Shown one piece after another: positions 15,846 through 23,747 of a DNA stretch of 34,362 bases. Both the position numbers and the translations under genes were made by a program. The first letter of the stretch is position 1, and every line of letters begins with the position of its first letter. The notes below the pieces were generated by a model that searched no databases, was not told the DNA's origin, and worked only from the letters and a program-made list of their open reading frames with translations. Origin of the DNA: Desulfuromonadales bacterium (GTDB lineage Bacteria > Desulfobacterota > Desulfuromonadia > Geobacterales > Pseudopelobacteraceae); contig JACAAY010000051.1 in the NCBI GenBank assembly GCA_013377095.1, forward strand, positions 1 to 34,362, given 5' to 3'.

Positions 15846-18461
15846 ATGACTTCGCGAACATCTCTGCGTTTGATAGCGACCGTTCTGATCTGCACCTGGT
15901 TGCCGTCCATCACCTGGGGAGCAAATGTGATCCCGCCGCCGACCCTGCTGCCGCTCAACCAGATTCCGGTGCCCGAGCCGCCCAATCTGTTCCAGTTCGT
16001 CAAGAGCAAGCCGGCAGCCATCAAGCTGGGCAAGGCGCTGTTCTGGGATATGCAGACCGGAAGCGACGGAGTTCAGGCCTGCGCCAGCTGTCATTTTCAT
16101 GCCGGAGCCGACAACCGTCTGAAGAATACCGTTAATCCCGGCACCAGGGGAGGCGACACCACCTTCCAGGTCAGGGGGCCGAACGATACGTTACAGCCGA
16201 GCGATTTTCCGTTTCATGTCCGCTCTCTCCCTGATTTTCAAGCGTCACAGGTTTTGCGCGATGCCAATGATGTCGTCGGTTCACAGGGAGTCAAAGCTGC
16301 AAACTTTGTGGGAGTCGTACCCGGTTCGGCAGTGGATGACGGGGTTTCCGTTTCCGACCCGGTTTTTCAAGCCGGTGGCGTCAACATGCGTCGGGTTACG
16401 GCTCGCAACACGCCGACCAATATCAATGCCGTATTCAATTTCAACAATTTCTGGGATGGTCGCGCTCACTTTCTGTTCAACGGTGTGAACCCCTTCGGTC
16501 CTTTGGACCCCACAGCCGGAGTCTGGTTCAACACCAACGGCACTCTGGTGAAAAAGCCGGTGGCAATCCAATTTGCAAGCCTCGCCTCACAGGCCACCGG
16601 TCCGCCCCTTGATGACACCGAAATGTCCTTCAAGGGCCGAACCTTTCCACAGTTGGGCCGCAAGATGCTCAGCCTGACGCCCCTTGGCAAGCAGCTTGTC
16701 CACCCCAACGACAGCGTGCTTGGACCGCTGTCAAAGGCTTTACTGCAACCCAATGGAACGACATCCGGTGGCAACGGGCTTTCAGTCGGCTATGATCAGA
16801 TGATCCGGGATGCCTTTCAGGATACATTCTGGAATTCTAATCTTCTGACACCCGATGGTTTTACCCAGATGGAAGCCAACTTCTCCCTGTACTGGGGCTT
16901 GGCCATCCAGCTCTACGAGGCAACCCTGGTTTCGGACCAGACCCCCTACGACCGCTTTCTGGGAGGAGATCGCACGGCGCTGACCTCGCAGCAGCAGGAC
17001 GGTTTTACGCTCTTTTTCGGAGCTGCCGGCTGCAGCGCATGCCATATCAGCACGGAGCTCACCAGTGCGTCGGTTCGCAACGGCGCGTTTTTGACCAACT
17101 CCACCCATGCGCTGATCGAGCAGATGCCCGTGGCAAGCGGTGCAAATATCATCTATGACAACGGCTTCAACAATACCGCTGTGCGGCCGACAACCGAGGA
17201 TATTGGCCGGGGGGGCAGCGCGCCGACCACCAACTCCCTGACCGGTCTCCCCTTCCCGCTCTCCTTCTCCTCATTGGCCGAGTTGCAGGCGCTCGGCAAC
17301 CTTGGGTTCAACCCATCCCTGTTCCCGCTCGGCACCGCGATGACACCGATCCTGCCGGCCCAGATTCCCGCCAACTTTCCGGTGGCCAATGGCGGTAACT
17401 TCAAGGTTCCCGGTCTGCGCAACGTGGAGTTGACCGCCCCCTATTTTCACAATGGCGGCGACATGACCCTGGATGATGTGGTTGACTTCTACACCCGCGG
17501 CGGCAACTTCCCCCTGGCGAACCAGGATAGCCTGGATGTTGCCATTGCGGATATCGGTGCGCTGCAGAATGCCCCGGTCAAGCAGGCAGCCCTGGTGGCC
17601 TTCATGAAGTCCATGACTGATGAACGGGTCAGAAACGAGTCGGCGCCCTTTGACCATCCCGAGCTGCTTGTGCCCAACGGCGACCAGCCAAACAACGGCG
17701 GTACGGAATTCATCAGAATCCCCGCCAGGGACGCCAAAGGTGTCGCCGCATTTCCTATCACCGTTACGCTCAACCCGGTTATCAGCCCCACCAACCAGAA
17801 CAACCAGGTCATCAGCGGCACGAAGGAATCGGGAACGTCGATCCTGATCAGTGTCAATTCCGGTTCGCCGTTAGCGGCGGATACGGTGACAGACACAACC
17901 TGGAGCACCACCCTGACCGGCTTGGTGGAGGGGGCGAATGCCATAACGGTTACCGCCACGGATGCGGTTGGAGTTTCAAGCACCGTATCAGGCAGCATTT
18001 TCCTGGATACGATTGCTCCGGCCCTGACCATCAACGCCGTCACCACCCCGACCAGCAGTGCCACCCAGACCGTTTCCGGCACGGTGGAGCCGGGTGTCAT
18101 CCTGCTCGTGTCAGCCAACACCTCTGCTACGGTAAGCCCGGTAACGCATGCCGGCGGTGTCTGGAGTGCTCAGGTCAGCGGATTTACCCCCGGAGCTAAC
18201 GCAATCGGAGTGGCCGCCCTCGACCCAGCGGGAAACTTTACCTTCAGGATGGTCACTGTATACTTAAGCACGCCGGTGACCGTTGCTGATGCCCTCAAGG
18301 CGCTCAGGATAACGACCAATTTGGATCAGCCCACAGCCGCCGATCTGAATCTGCTTGATGTCGCCCCTCTGGTAAGTGGTGTTCCCACCCAGAGCGGTTC
18401 GATTGATATCGCCGATTCCCTGCTGATTCTCAGGAAAGTGGTTGGACTGGAGACTTTCTGA
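15846..18461 (+). CDS. Second di-heme peroxidase/MauG-family protein with dockerin-like C-terminus
   Basis: An 871-residue paralogue of the preceding protein. The start at 15846 has AAAGGG six bases upstream; an in-frame ATG at 15828 has no ribosome-binding site. The signal peptide ends at TWG near residue 25. Heme c sites are C79-A-S-C82-H83 and C396-S-A-C399-H400, with GLRNVELTAPYFHNG before the C-terminal helices. Two Ig-like segments (about 630-810) and a dockerin-like module (about 812-871: ADALKALRITTNL, DVAPLVSGVP, IDIADSLLILRKVVGL) follow. It starts 41 bases after its paralogue and is followed by a strong terminator. Tandem duplication with divergence suggests two substrates or two electron acceptors. 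Confidence 0.87.
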   Translation: MTSRTSLRLIATVLICTWLPSITWGANVIPPPTLLPLNQIPVPEPPNLFQFVKSKPAAIKLGKALFWDMQTGSDGVQACASCHFHAGADNRLKNTVNPGTRGGDTTFQVRGPNDTLQPSDFPFHVRSLPDFQASQVLRDANDVVGSQGVKAANFVGVVPGSAVDDGVSVSDPVFQAGGVNMRRVTARNTPTNINAVFNFNNFWDGRAHFLFNGVNPFGPLDPTAGVWFNTNGTLVKKPVAIQFASLASQATGPPLDDTEMSFKGRTFPQLGRKMLSLTPLGKQLVHPNDSVLGPLSKALLQPNGTTSGGNGLSVGYDQMIRDAFQDTFWNSNLLTPDGFTQMEANFSLYWGLAIQLYEATLVSDQTPYDRFLGGDRTALTSQQQDGFTLFFGAAGCSACHISTELTSASVRNGAFLTNSTHALIEQMPVASGANIIYDNGFNNTAVRPTTEDIGRGGSAPTTNSLTGLPFPLSFSSLAELQALGNLGFNPSLFPLGTAMTPILPAQIPANFPVANGGNFKVPGLRNVELTAPYFHNGGDMTLDDVVDFYTRGGNFPLANQDSLDVAIADIGALQNAPVKQAALVAFMKSMTDERVRNESAPFDHPELLVPNGDQPNNGGTEFIRIPARDAKGVAAFPITVTLNPVISPTNQNNQVISGTKESGTSILISVNSGSPLAADTVTDTTWSTTLTGLVEGANAITVTATDAVGVSSTVSGSIFLDTIAPALTINAVTTPTSSATQTVSGTVEPGVILLVSANTSATVSPVTHAGGVWSAQVSGFTPGANAIGVAALDPAGNFTFRMVTVYLSTPVTVADALKALRITTNLDQPTAADLNLLDVAPLVSGVPTQSGSIDIADSLLILRKVVGLETF

Positions 18462-18493
18462 TCCATCTTTCAGGAGTTATTGATGTACAATTG

Positions 18494-18530
18494 GCCGCCT
18501 CCTCTGTGGAGGCGGCTTGTTTTTTTTTCT
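18494..18530 (+). terminator. Strong intrinsic terminator after the peroxidase operon
   Basis: GCCGCCTCC (18494-18502) and GGAGGCGGC (18508-18516) form a perfect nine-base-pair stem with a five-base loop, followed by TTGTTTTTTTTTC. It lies 32 bases after the stop codon. Confidence 0.92.
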
Positions 18531-18569
18531 TTAAATGTTGATTATTCAGGAACTTGTCTCAACTTCTCC

Positions 18570-18624
18570 TGCAAATATATTTGCATTACCAGCACTGAGG
18601 CTCTCTGCTGAATTCAGCAGAGAG
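18570..18624. repeat. Two perfect palindromes in an AT-rich gap
   Basis: TGCAAATATATTTGCA (18570-18585) is a perfect 16-base palindrome. A perfect 24-base palindrome centred on GAATTC with arms CTCTCTGCT/AGCAGAGAG occupies 18601-18624. They lie between the peroxidase terminator and a small dockerin-fragment ORF, in DNA richer in A and T than its neighbours. They could be operators, a second terminator, or insertion scars. The rest of the 18531-18694 gap shows nothing else. Confidence 0.55.
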
Positions 18625-18694
18625 TGTCATTAAACTGGTGTTTTATAGGTGTCATTTGTTACGTCATTGTTTTTGACTCCATGACGGAGACTTT

Positions 18695-18997
18695 GTGCCT
18701 GTTTTTTTCATGTGGCTGAAATTGCATGCTATTTATGGTGTTGTTGCGTTGGCATGTTGTTTGCTGAATGGTTGTGCTAGGCATATACGCATAAAGCAGG
18801 TGTATTTTTTTAAGTGTTTTGAATTATTTGCTAATTCAGAGTTTGCTGCCCATCCCCCTGAGCCGCATCCAACTGGTGGAAATGTACAGTTTATTGACAC
18901 AGGGGATGCCCTGCTTATTCTCAGAAAGGGTGTTGTTCTTGTCAGTTTTGAAGTTTTCTACAAAGAACATGCTCCTTGTATGAACGAAATGATGTAA
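18695..18997 (+). CDS. Small lipoprotein-like ORF ending in half a dockerin-like module (possibly degenerate)
   Basis: A 100-residue ORF from a GTG with GGAG five bases upstream. The N-terminus has a hydrophobic stretch ending LLNGC, a fair lipobox. Residues about 62-84 read GNVQFIDTGDALLILRKGVVL, clearly the second half of the dockerin-like module found in the neighbouring peroxidases. The first half (DALKALR) is missing and the junction (PHPTGG) is abrupt. It may be the remnant of a larger dockerin gene fused to unrelated upstream sequence, or a minimal surface lipoprotein with a half module. The composition is AT-rich. I favour a degenerate gene but cannot exclude expression. Confidence 0.45.
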   Translation: MPVFFMWLKLHAIYGVVALACCLLNGCARHIRIKQVYFFKCFELFANSEFAAHPPEPHPTGGNVQFIDTGDALLILRKGVVLVSFEVFYKEHAPCMNEMM

Positions 18998-19040
18998 ACT
19001 CATTATGTTACCCTAAGAGTAAGGAAACGGCTTCTACAAG

Positions 19041-19057
19041 TATCGAAAGGTTCGATA
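19041..19057 (+). promoter_or_regulatory. Dyad just upstream of the lipoprotein ribosome-binding site
   Basis: TATCGAA-AGG-TTCGATA is a perfect inverted repeat with seven-base arms, ending eight bases before the AAGGAGG ribosome-binding site of the next gene. In RNA it would be a small hairpin able to affect translation; in DNA it could be an operator. Confidence 0.4.
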
Positions 19058-19077
19058 TCCAACCAAGGAGGATTGTC

Positions 19078-19917
19078 ATGAGATTGAAACATGTATTCGG
19101 AGTATTACTTCCATTATGGGCATTGGTTATTTTCGGTTGTGGAGGTGGGGGAGGAAGTTCGGTGCAGATAATCCCTGTGGATCCCAACAAGCCCGCTTCC
19201 ATCACCCTTGTTGCTAACCCGACCACGGGTGTTATCAATAACAATGGTCCAGTAACCCTCACTGCAACCGTTTTACCGGCTGGTGCAGGTGGCGCCATTG
19301 CCAATGGAACACCGGTTACTTTCACCATCCTGACCGGCAACGGCACGCTTTCTGGAGGCGGACAAACTGCAATTGCTACTACCATCAATGGTGGCGCATC
19401 GGTAACGCTAAACAGCTCCGCAGTTGGCACCGTAACAATCAATGCTCAAGTCGGCAGCGCACCTCAAGTCACATCCTTCCCCGACACCAGCGTAAATTTT
19501 ATCGCTCCGACCAAGGCGATCGTAAAATTAGCTACTAGCGGCACACTTCCGGCAGGTGGAGTTATAGATGCTATACAACTAGTTCTAAACTACTCGATTA
19601 CCAAGGGACTTTCTATTGTTGACGCAGGCGCTGTTGTGTCTGGTGTTGCCAATGCAAACTTAGTTGTTAAGAACACGGTTACCCCAGGCTTGGTAAATAT
19701 TGCAATTGCTAACTTGCCGGTTGGAAAAATAATACCTCCAATCGCAACTCAAACGGGTGAGTTCATCACCCTTACTTTTGATATTGCCACTTCTAATCCT
19801 CCTGTTTTTCCTGTTGTTGGAGACTTTACCATCATTACAGGAGCAGGGAATACCTCTATACAAACAACACCTGCAACCACACTTACAGCATCAATTCTGA
19901 GCGTTACCCTTCGGTAA
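19078..19917 (+). CDS. Predicted lipoprotein with Ig-like and cohesin-like domains
   Basis: A 279-residue protein starting at 19078 with AAGGAGG six bases upstream. The signal peptide ends LVIFGC, followed by a glycine-rich stretch, typical of an envelope-anchored lipoprotein. Residues about 35-145 resemble an invasin/Big_1-type Ig domain (ITLVANPTTG, VTLTATV, GTPVTFTILTGNGTLSGG). Residues about 150-279 look cohesin-like: IDAIQLVLNYSITKGLSI, then GVANANLVVKN, then GEFITLTFDIA and VGDFTI. It could anchor dockerin-bearing enzymes to the cell surface. The second half is AT-richer than neighbouring genes. The cohesin assignment is from pattern only. Confidence 0.7.
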   Translation: MRLKHVFGVLLPLWALVIFGCGGGGGSSVQIIPVDPNKPASITLVANPTTGVINNNGPVTLTATVLPAGAGGAIANGTPVTFTILTGNGTLSGGGQTAIATTINGGASVTLNSSAVGTVTINAQVGSAPQVTSFPDTSVNFIAPTKAIVKLATSGTLPAGGVIDAIQLVLNYSITKGLSIVDAGAVVSGVANANLVVKNTVTPGLVNIAIANLPVGKIIPPIATQTGEFITLTFDIATSNPPVFPVVGDFTIITGAGNTSIQTTPATTLTASILSVTLR

Positions 19918-19941
19918 AAGTATTTCACAGGTAGTGTTAAA

Positions 19942-19975
19942 AATGCTCCGTAACCGATGAGGATTACGGAGCATT
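19942..19975. terminator. Bidirectional intrinsic terminator
   Basis: AATGCTCCGTAA (19942-19953) and its exact complement (19964-19975) form a 12-base-pair stem with a ten-base loop between convergent genes. On the minus strand a T-run (TTTTTAAC) follows; on the plus strand it is weaker (ATATTG). It should mainly serve the minus-strand beta-helix gene. Confidence 0.75.
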
Positions 19976-20056
19976 ATATTGAATCGCCCTCACATTCTAC
20001 TGTCGGCCAGTCTTATCGGCTCCCCTTTATGTTGGAAAGTTGCTTCCTGGTTCACG

Positions 20057-23000
20057 CTACCTGACAGCCAGATTTTCCACGATCAGAGAACCATTAGTGA
20101 TGCTGAGAACACCCTGCAGAATGGTATGTCCGCTGTATCCGGTGTAACCGCTGTTGTAACCGCCCTTCACGTATACCACTTTGGCCTGTCCGCACGTCAG
20201 GCTTTCGTTGAATTCGATCCCCCAAACCTTGATTGTCTCACGTGTCACTGCCCTGTCGTAGGCCGTCTGCAGCGACGAATAGCTGCTGCCGCTGCCGCCG
20301 AGTATGGAGTGGGCTCTGTCGAGCGTGAAGGCTGCCCCCACCGTGGTGTTGGTGATGAGATAGAGGAGGCAAGCGCTTGTGCCGTTGCATCCCCCTCCTG
20401 ACCAGCCGTCAAACAGGGAATACTGATTCGGTACGGCGTGGAGGGTAAGTTGGTAATCGCTGGCGAACGGATTGATGCAGGAAACACTGCAGCCGGTCGG
20501 CGGAGGTGATATGGCGACGCTTCCCTCGCCGGTTCCGCTGATAATGATGGAAAGGTCGTGGATGGCCATCAGTTCCAGCGCCCCCATATCCACAACCGCG
20601 GTTCCAGTAAGCTTGGCGTCAACCATACGCGGCTTGCCGGCGTAATCGAGTGCACCGGATGGAATGAGGGAATTGCTTCCCGAATCGAGGCAAGGGGAAA
20701 GCGCCTGCAGGTAATAATTACCTCCAGCCCGGTCCACGAACAGCGGATCCAGGGAAATATCCGATGTGCCCGGTGTGACCAGAGTATAGTTTGCACCGGT
20801 ATTAAAGAAATTATTTTTCACGAGGGTGGGAGCGATCATTGGGAAGGTAAGGGTCTCGAAAATTCCCGATGAGTTGAAGGCGATGATGTTGTTGCCGATG
20901 ACCAGTTTGCCGGCCGGCGGTGTTGGTGGTGGTGGCAGGGGCGGTGGCAGCGATATGGCGATCCCGCCTCCCTGAGCGCCAATCCCCGGCATGGAGCTGG
21001 CACTGTTGCCGACGATGGTGTTGTTGGTGATGGTGGTGTTTTCGGTTGCACTGTCCTGCACAAGGCAGTAGATGCCGCCGCCTCCCAGGCTGTTAATGGA
21101 CGAGGCAAGGGTGCTGTTGCCAATAATGAAGTTGTTCCTGATGTCCCCCGAAAAATTTGAACTGACATTGATTCCTGCTCCCTGATTGGCCAGATTGCCG
21201 CTGATCAGGTTCCCTTCGATGAGATACCCCGGTCCCTGGACAAGGTTGATTGCGCCTGTATCGGCACCGGCATTGCCGGGGGGGTAGGGGATGTAGAAAG
21301 AGTTGTTGCTGATGGTGTTGCGGGTGATGACCGGGGTGGACCTGTAGGCGTATATCGCCGCTCCGGAGCGGGCCCGATTGTTACGGAAGGAATTGCCATC
21401 AATAACCGGCGCAGAGCGGGTGAAATAGGCCCCTCCGCCGCTGCCGTCGAAGGTATTCAGAATTTCGTTTTCGATAAAGCTGTTGCCTCTGATGATCGAG
21501 TAGCCGAGATAGCCGAAGAAACCGCCGCCGTAGGCGAGTTTGTTGGCGGTGTCAAAGGGGGTGCCCATGGAGTTGTGGCGGATGGTGCAATTTTCCAGGT
21601 AGAGGGACGAATCCCTGCTGACAACTCCCCCTCCCCGGCCTCCCACCCCGAAGTTTGGAGTTGAAAGGATGATGTTGAGATCACCTCCTGTGTAGGGTCC
21701 CCCGTTCTGTACCGTGAATCCGTTCAGGCCACTGACCAGGTAGCCGGAATTGGCGCTGTAGACTACGTTTGGGGAGGCATCACCATCAATAATTGCCGGA
21801 TGGGTGGCTATGGCGCGATCATCACGGGAGGTTTCGCTCCCGGCAAAACCGCCGTAGAGGTAGACGTAGGCCGGTATACGGATATGTTCATGGTAGGTAG
21901 CCGATGCTACCCAGAGCTCGCCGCCGGTGGTCGCCGCCAGATTGATCCCTCCCTGCAGCGTCCTTTTGGCGCTTGCCCAGGTGAGACCGTCACCGTCGGA
22001 GCCGGAGGGGCTGACATGGTATACGGTTGTGGGCACATTCCAGGACGTGCCGTCCGATTCATCCGCTCCAATATCAACGGTGGTGCCGAATATTCTCGGG
22101 AGCCCATCCATGTCGGTCCAGGCTGGATTGACATCACTGGCAGCGCCGGCATTGATACAGGGAGAAGCCGATTGAATGTGGTAGTTGCCGATGGTGATAT
22201 TTGCAAATAACGGGTCGGCAGAGATGTTGCCGGAACTGCCGGTCTGATCGGCTATTCCCTGGTAATCGGTCCGCTTCCCCTGCAGGGCGTTGCCGTAGAC
22301 ATCATTGTACCTGATGAGCGGAGAGGATGTGCCGATTGTACCCTGCTGGAGCCCCCCCACGTTGAAGGCGACCAGGTTGTTGCTCAGGACCGGGAAAGCG
22401 TTGTCCCAGAAAATCCCGGCTCCGTTGTTGGCGACGATGGTATTGTTGATCACCTTGGGCGGTGGTGTCAGTTCCGGGTCCGGCGCCGGGCGGTAGTCGA
22501 TGAAACAGATGCCGCCTCCCTGGTCGGCGCCATTGGCAGCTATCAGGTTGTCGATGATGGTCGGCGCTGCTATGGCGAACTGGACCGGTTCCCCTGACAG
22601 GTCATCGGCGGTGCTCAGGATGCCCCCTCCACCAACATTGGCGCTGGATTCGGAATAATTGGATGCGTTGGAGCGGATGCTGTTGTTGGCAATAAATGGG
22701 GAGGCGTGGCCCCAGCTACCAATGCCGCCGGCGGTGTAATCAGCCACGTTACCGGAGATGATATTGTTGCTGATGACCGGCGCGGCACTGGGGAGGTGGA
22801 CGATATTGTCGCTCCCCTCTATGGCGATTCCTCCGCCGTCGTCGGCGTAGTTCAGATCGATCAGATTGCCGGTGAAGATGGGGTGGGCGACCGGAGGAGT
22901 GATTTTGTAGTCACTGCTGAATATCCCCGCTCCCACTTCAGCGGTGTTGTCCCAGATGTGATTGTTGGTGATGGTGGGGGCGGAGCCGACCATGGATATC

Positions 23001-23473
23001 CCGCCCCCCAGGTAGGCATGGCCGCGGATGATGGTGAAACCGTCGATCCGCATATCTGGTCCTGCACCGCCGGTTATGGTGATGACCGACCCGCTTTCCG
23101 GCGGCATGGGTGGATCACCGCCGCCTCCATCCAGGATGGTCTGGTTTTCCAGCCACTTCCGTTGTCCAAGGACTGTTTCGTCTCCCCTGAAACCGCCATA
23201 CAGCCGCACATCAACGGAATTACCCTCCCCGGTCGTGCGATTCCTGATGTGTTCCGGGTAGGTTCCCGAGGCGACCCAGATCTCGTCATTCGAACTGGCA
23301 ATTGCAATTGCTCCGGATACACTCCCCTTGGCCAGAGACCAACTGAGTCCGGAATTGGCGTTGTTTCCCGCAGGTGACGGTTTAACGTAATAGATGGTTG
23401 CACTGGCACTTTCCGGAACAGTCAGGACAATGATGACAATGATGACAATGACGCAAAGAATGAACGTTTTCAT
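20057..23473 (-). CDS. Giant secreted double beta-helix protein with InlB-like domain and shared C-terminal tail
   Basis: A 1138-residue protein. The ATG at 23473 has AAGGAG six bases upstream and opens a signal peptide ending SASA near residue 25. Two parallel beta-helix regions follow, about 25-475 and 485-955. Each starts YYVKPSPAG/YHVSPSGSDG and AGELWVASGTY-like sequence, contains many NxIxxNxAxxGGGI rungs, and ends with SPCINAG/SPCLDSG plus a VDxGAxE strand, as in choice-of-anchor/pectate-lyase-like surface proteins. Residues about 965-1040 are an InlB B-repeat-like domain (PNQYSLFDGWSGG with disulfide-type cysteines). The last about 80 residues match the tail of the next giant protein. 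Function is probably adhesion or polysaccharide binding. The frame extends upstream through the leader RNA but is not translated there. Confidence 0.83.
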   Translation of the reverse strand: MKTFILCVIVIIVIIVLTVPESASATIYYVKPSPAGNNANSGLSWSLAKGSVSGAIAIASSNDEIWVASGTYPEHIRNRTTGEGNSVDVRLYGGFRGDETVLGQRKWLENQTILDGGGGDPPMPPESGSVITITGGAGPDMRIDGFTIIRGHAYLGGGISMVGSAPTITNNHIWDNTAEVGAGIFSSDYKITPPVAHPIFTGNLIDLNYADDGGGIAIEGSDNIVHLPSAAPVISNNIISGNVADYTAGGIGSWGHASPFIANNSIRSNASNYSESSANVGGGGILSTADDLSGEPVQFAIAAPTIIDNLIAANGADQGGGICFIDYRPAPDPELTPPPKVINNTIVANNGAGIFWDNAFPVLSNNLVAFNVGGLQQGTIGTSSPLIRYNDVYGNALQGKRTDYQGIADQTGSSGNISADPLFANITIGNYHIQSASPCINAGAASDVNPAWTDMDGLPRIFGTTVDIGADESDGTSWNVPTTVYHVSPSGSDGDGLTWASAKRTLQGGINLAATTGGELWVASATYHEHIRIPAYVYLYGGFAGSETSRDDRAIATHPAIIDGDASPNVVYSANSGYLVSGLNGFTVQNGGPYTGGDLNIILSTPNFGVGGRGGGVVSRDSSLYLENCTIRHNSMGTPFDTANKLAYGGGFFGYLGYSIIRGNSFIENEILNTFDGSGGGAYFTRSAPVIDGNSFRNNRARSGAAIYAYRSTPVITRNTISNNSFYIPYPPGNAGADTGAINLVQGPGYLIEGNLISGNLANQGAGINVSSNFSGDIRNNFIIGNSTLASSINSLGGGGIYCLVQDSATENTTITNNTIVGNSASSMPGIGAQGGGIAISLPPPLPPPPTPPAGKLVIGNNIIAFNSSGIFETLTFPMIAPTLVKNNFFNTGANYTLVTPGTSDISLDPLFVDRAGGNYYLQALSPCLDSGSNSLIPSGALDYAGKPRMVDAKLTGTAVVDMGALELMAIHDLSIIISGTGEGSVAISPPPTGCSVSCINPFASDYQLTLHAVPNQYSLFDGWSGGGCNGTSACLLYLITNTTVGAAFTLDRAHSILGGSGSSYSSLQTAYDRAVTRETIKVWGIEFNESLTCGQAKVVYVKGGYNSGYTGYSGHTILQGVLSITNGSLIVENLAVR

Positions 23474-23548
23474 GGTTTCTCCTTTCGTTGAAATCGTCTG
23501 GGTAAGACAACAGGCTCGGAAAGGGGCACTGCATGGGGCATGGAATAC

Positions 23549-23587
23549 AAACCACCCCAGTCCTCTCACCGAAGACTGGGGTGGTTT
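23549..23587 (-). terminator. Terminator-like hairpin in the leader of the beta-helix gene
   Basis: On the minus strand ACCACCCCAGTC (23585-23574) pairs perfectly with GACTGGGGTGGT (23562-23551), extended by AA/TT. The 11-base loop begins TTCGG. The T-run is short (TTTGTATT). The segment TCTTCGG at the loop boundary is complementary to the CCGAAGA that ends the upstream folded element, which would allow switching. Confidence 0.65.
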
Positions 23588-23598
23588 TCGAAGAATCC

Positions 23599-23672
23599 TC
23601 TTCGGCGGAGCGGCCGGCATTGCCGGCCCCGTGAGTCTGCTCCCCCAGGGATAACCTGGGGGGGTGAAACCT
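23599..23672 (-). ncRNA. Structured leader RNA, copy 2 (riboswitch-like)
   Basis: Read on the minus strand: a hairpin CCCCCAGG/CCTGGGGG with a five-base loop, the linker AGCAGACTCACGG, a second hairpin GGCCGGC-AAT-GCCGGCC, then GCTCCGCCGAAGA. The linker and final segment are nearly identical to copy 1 at 27478-27550, while both hairpin stems differ but still pair. This is a signature of conserved RNA structure. CACGG and the surrounding GCAGA resemble part of the c-di-GMP-I (GEMM) consensus, but the match is partial and this copy lacks GCAAACC. CGAAGA can also pair with TCTTCG only four bases downstream. Confidence 0.6.
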
Positions 23673-23747
23673 GAAAAACGGTTTCGTTATTGTGGATGAA
23701 CCGGGGGCGCTTCGTGCTGGGCCCCTGTATAATTCTCACCGGAAAAC

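Noticed and set aside
20057..23620. A longer start for the beta-helix protein at 23620
   Set aside because: The extra 49 codons run through the leader RNA and terminator hairpin, and would bury the signal peptide; AAGGAG precedes the ATG at 23473.
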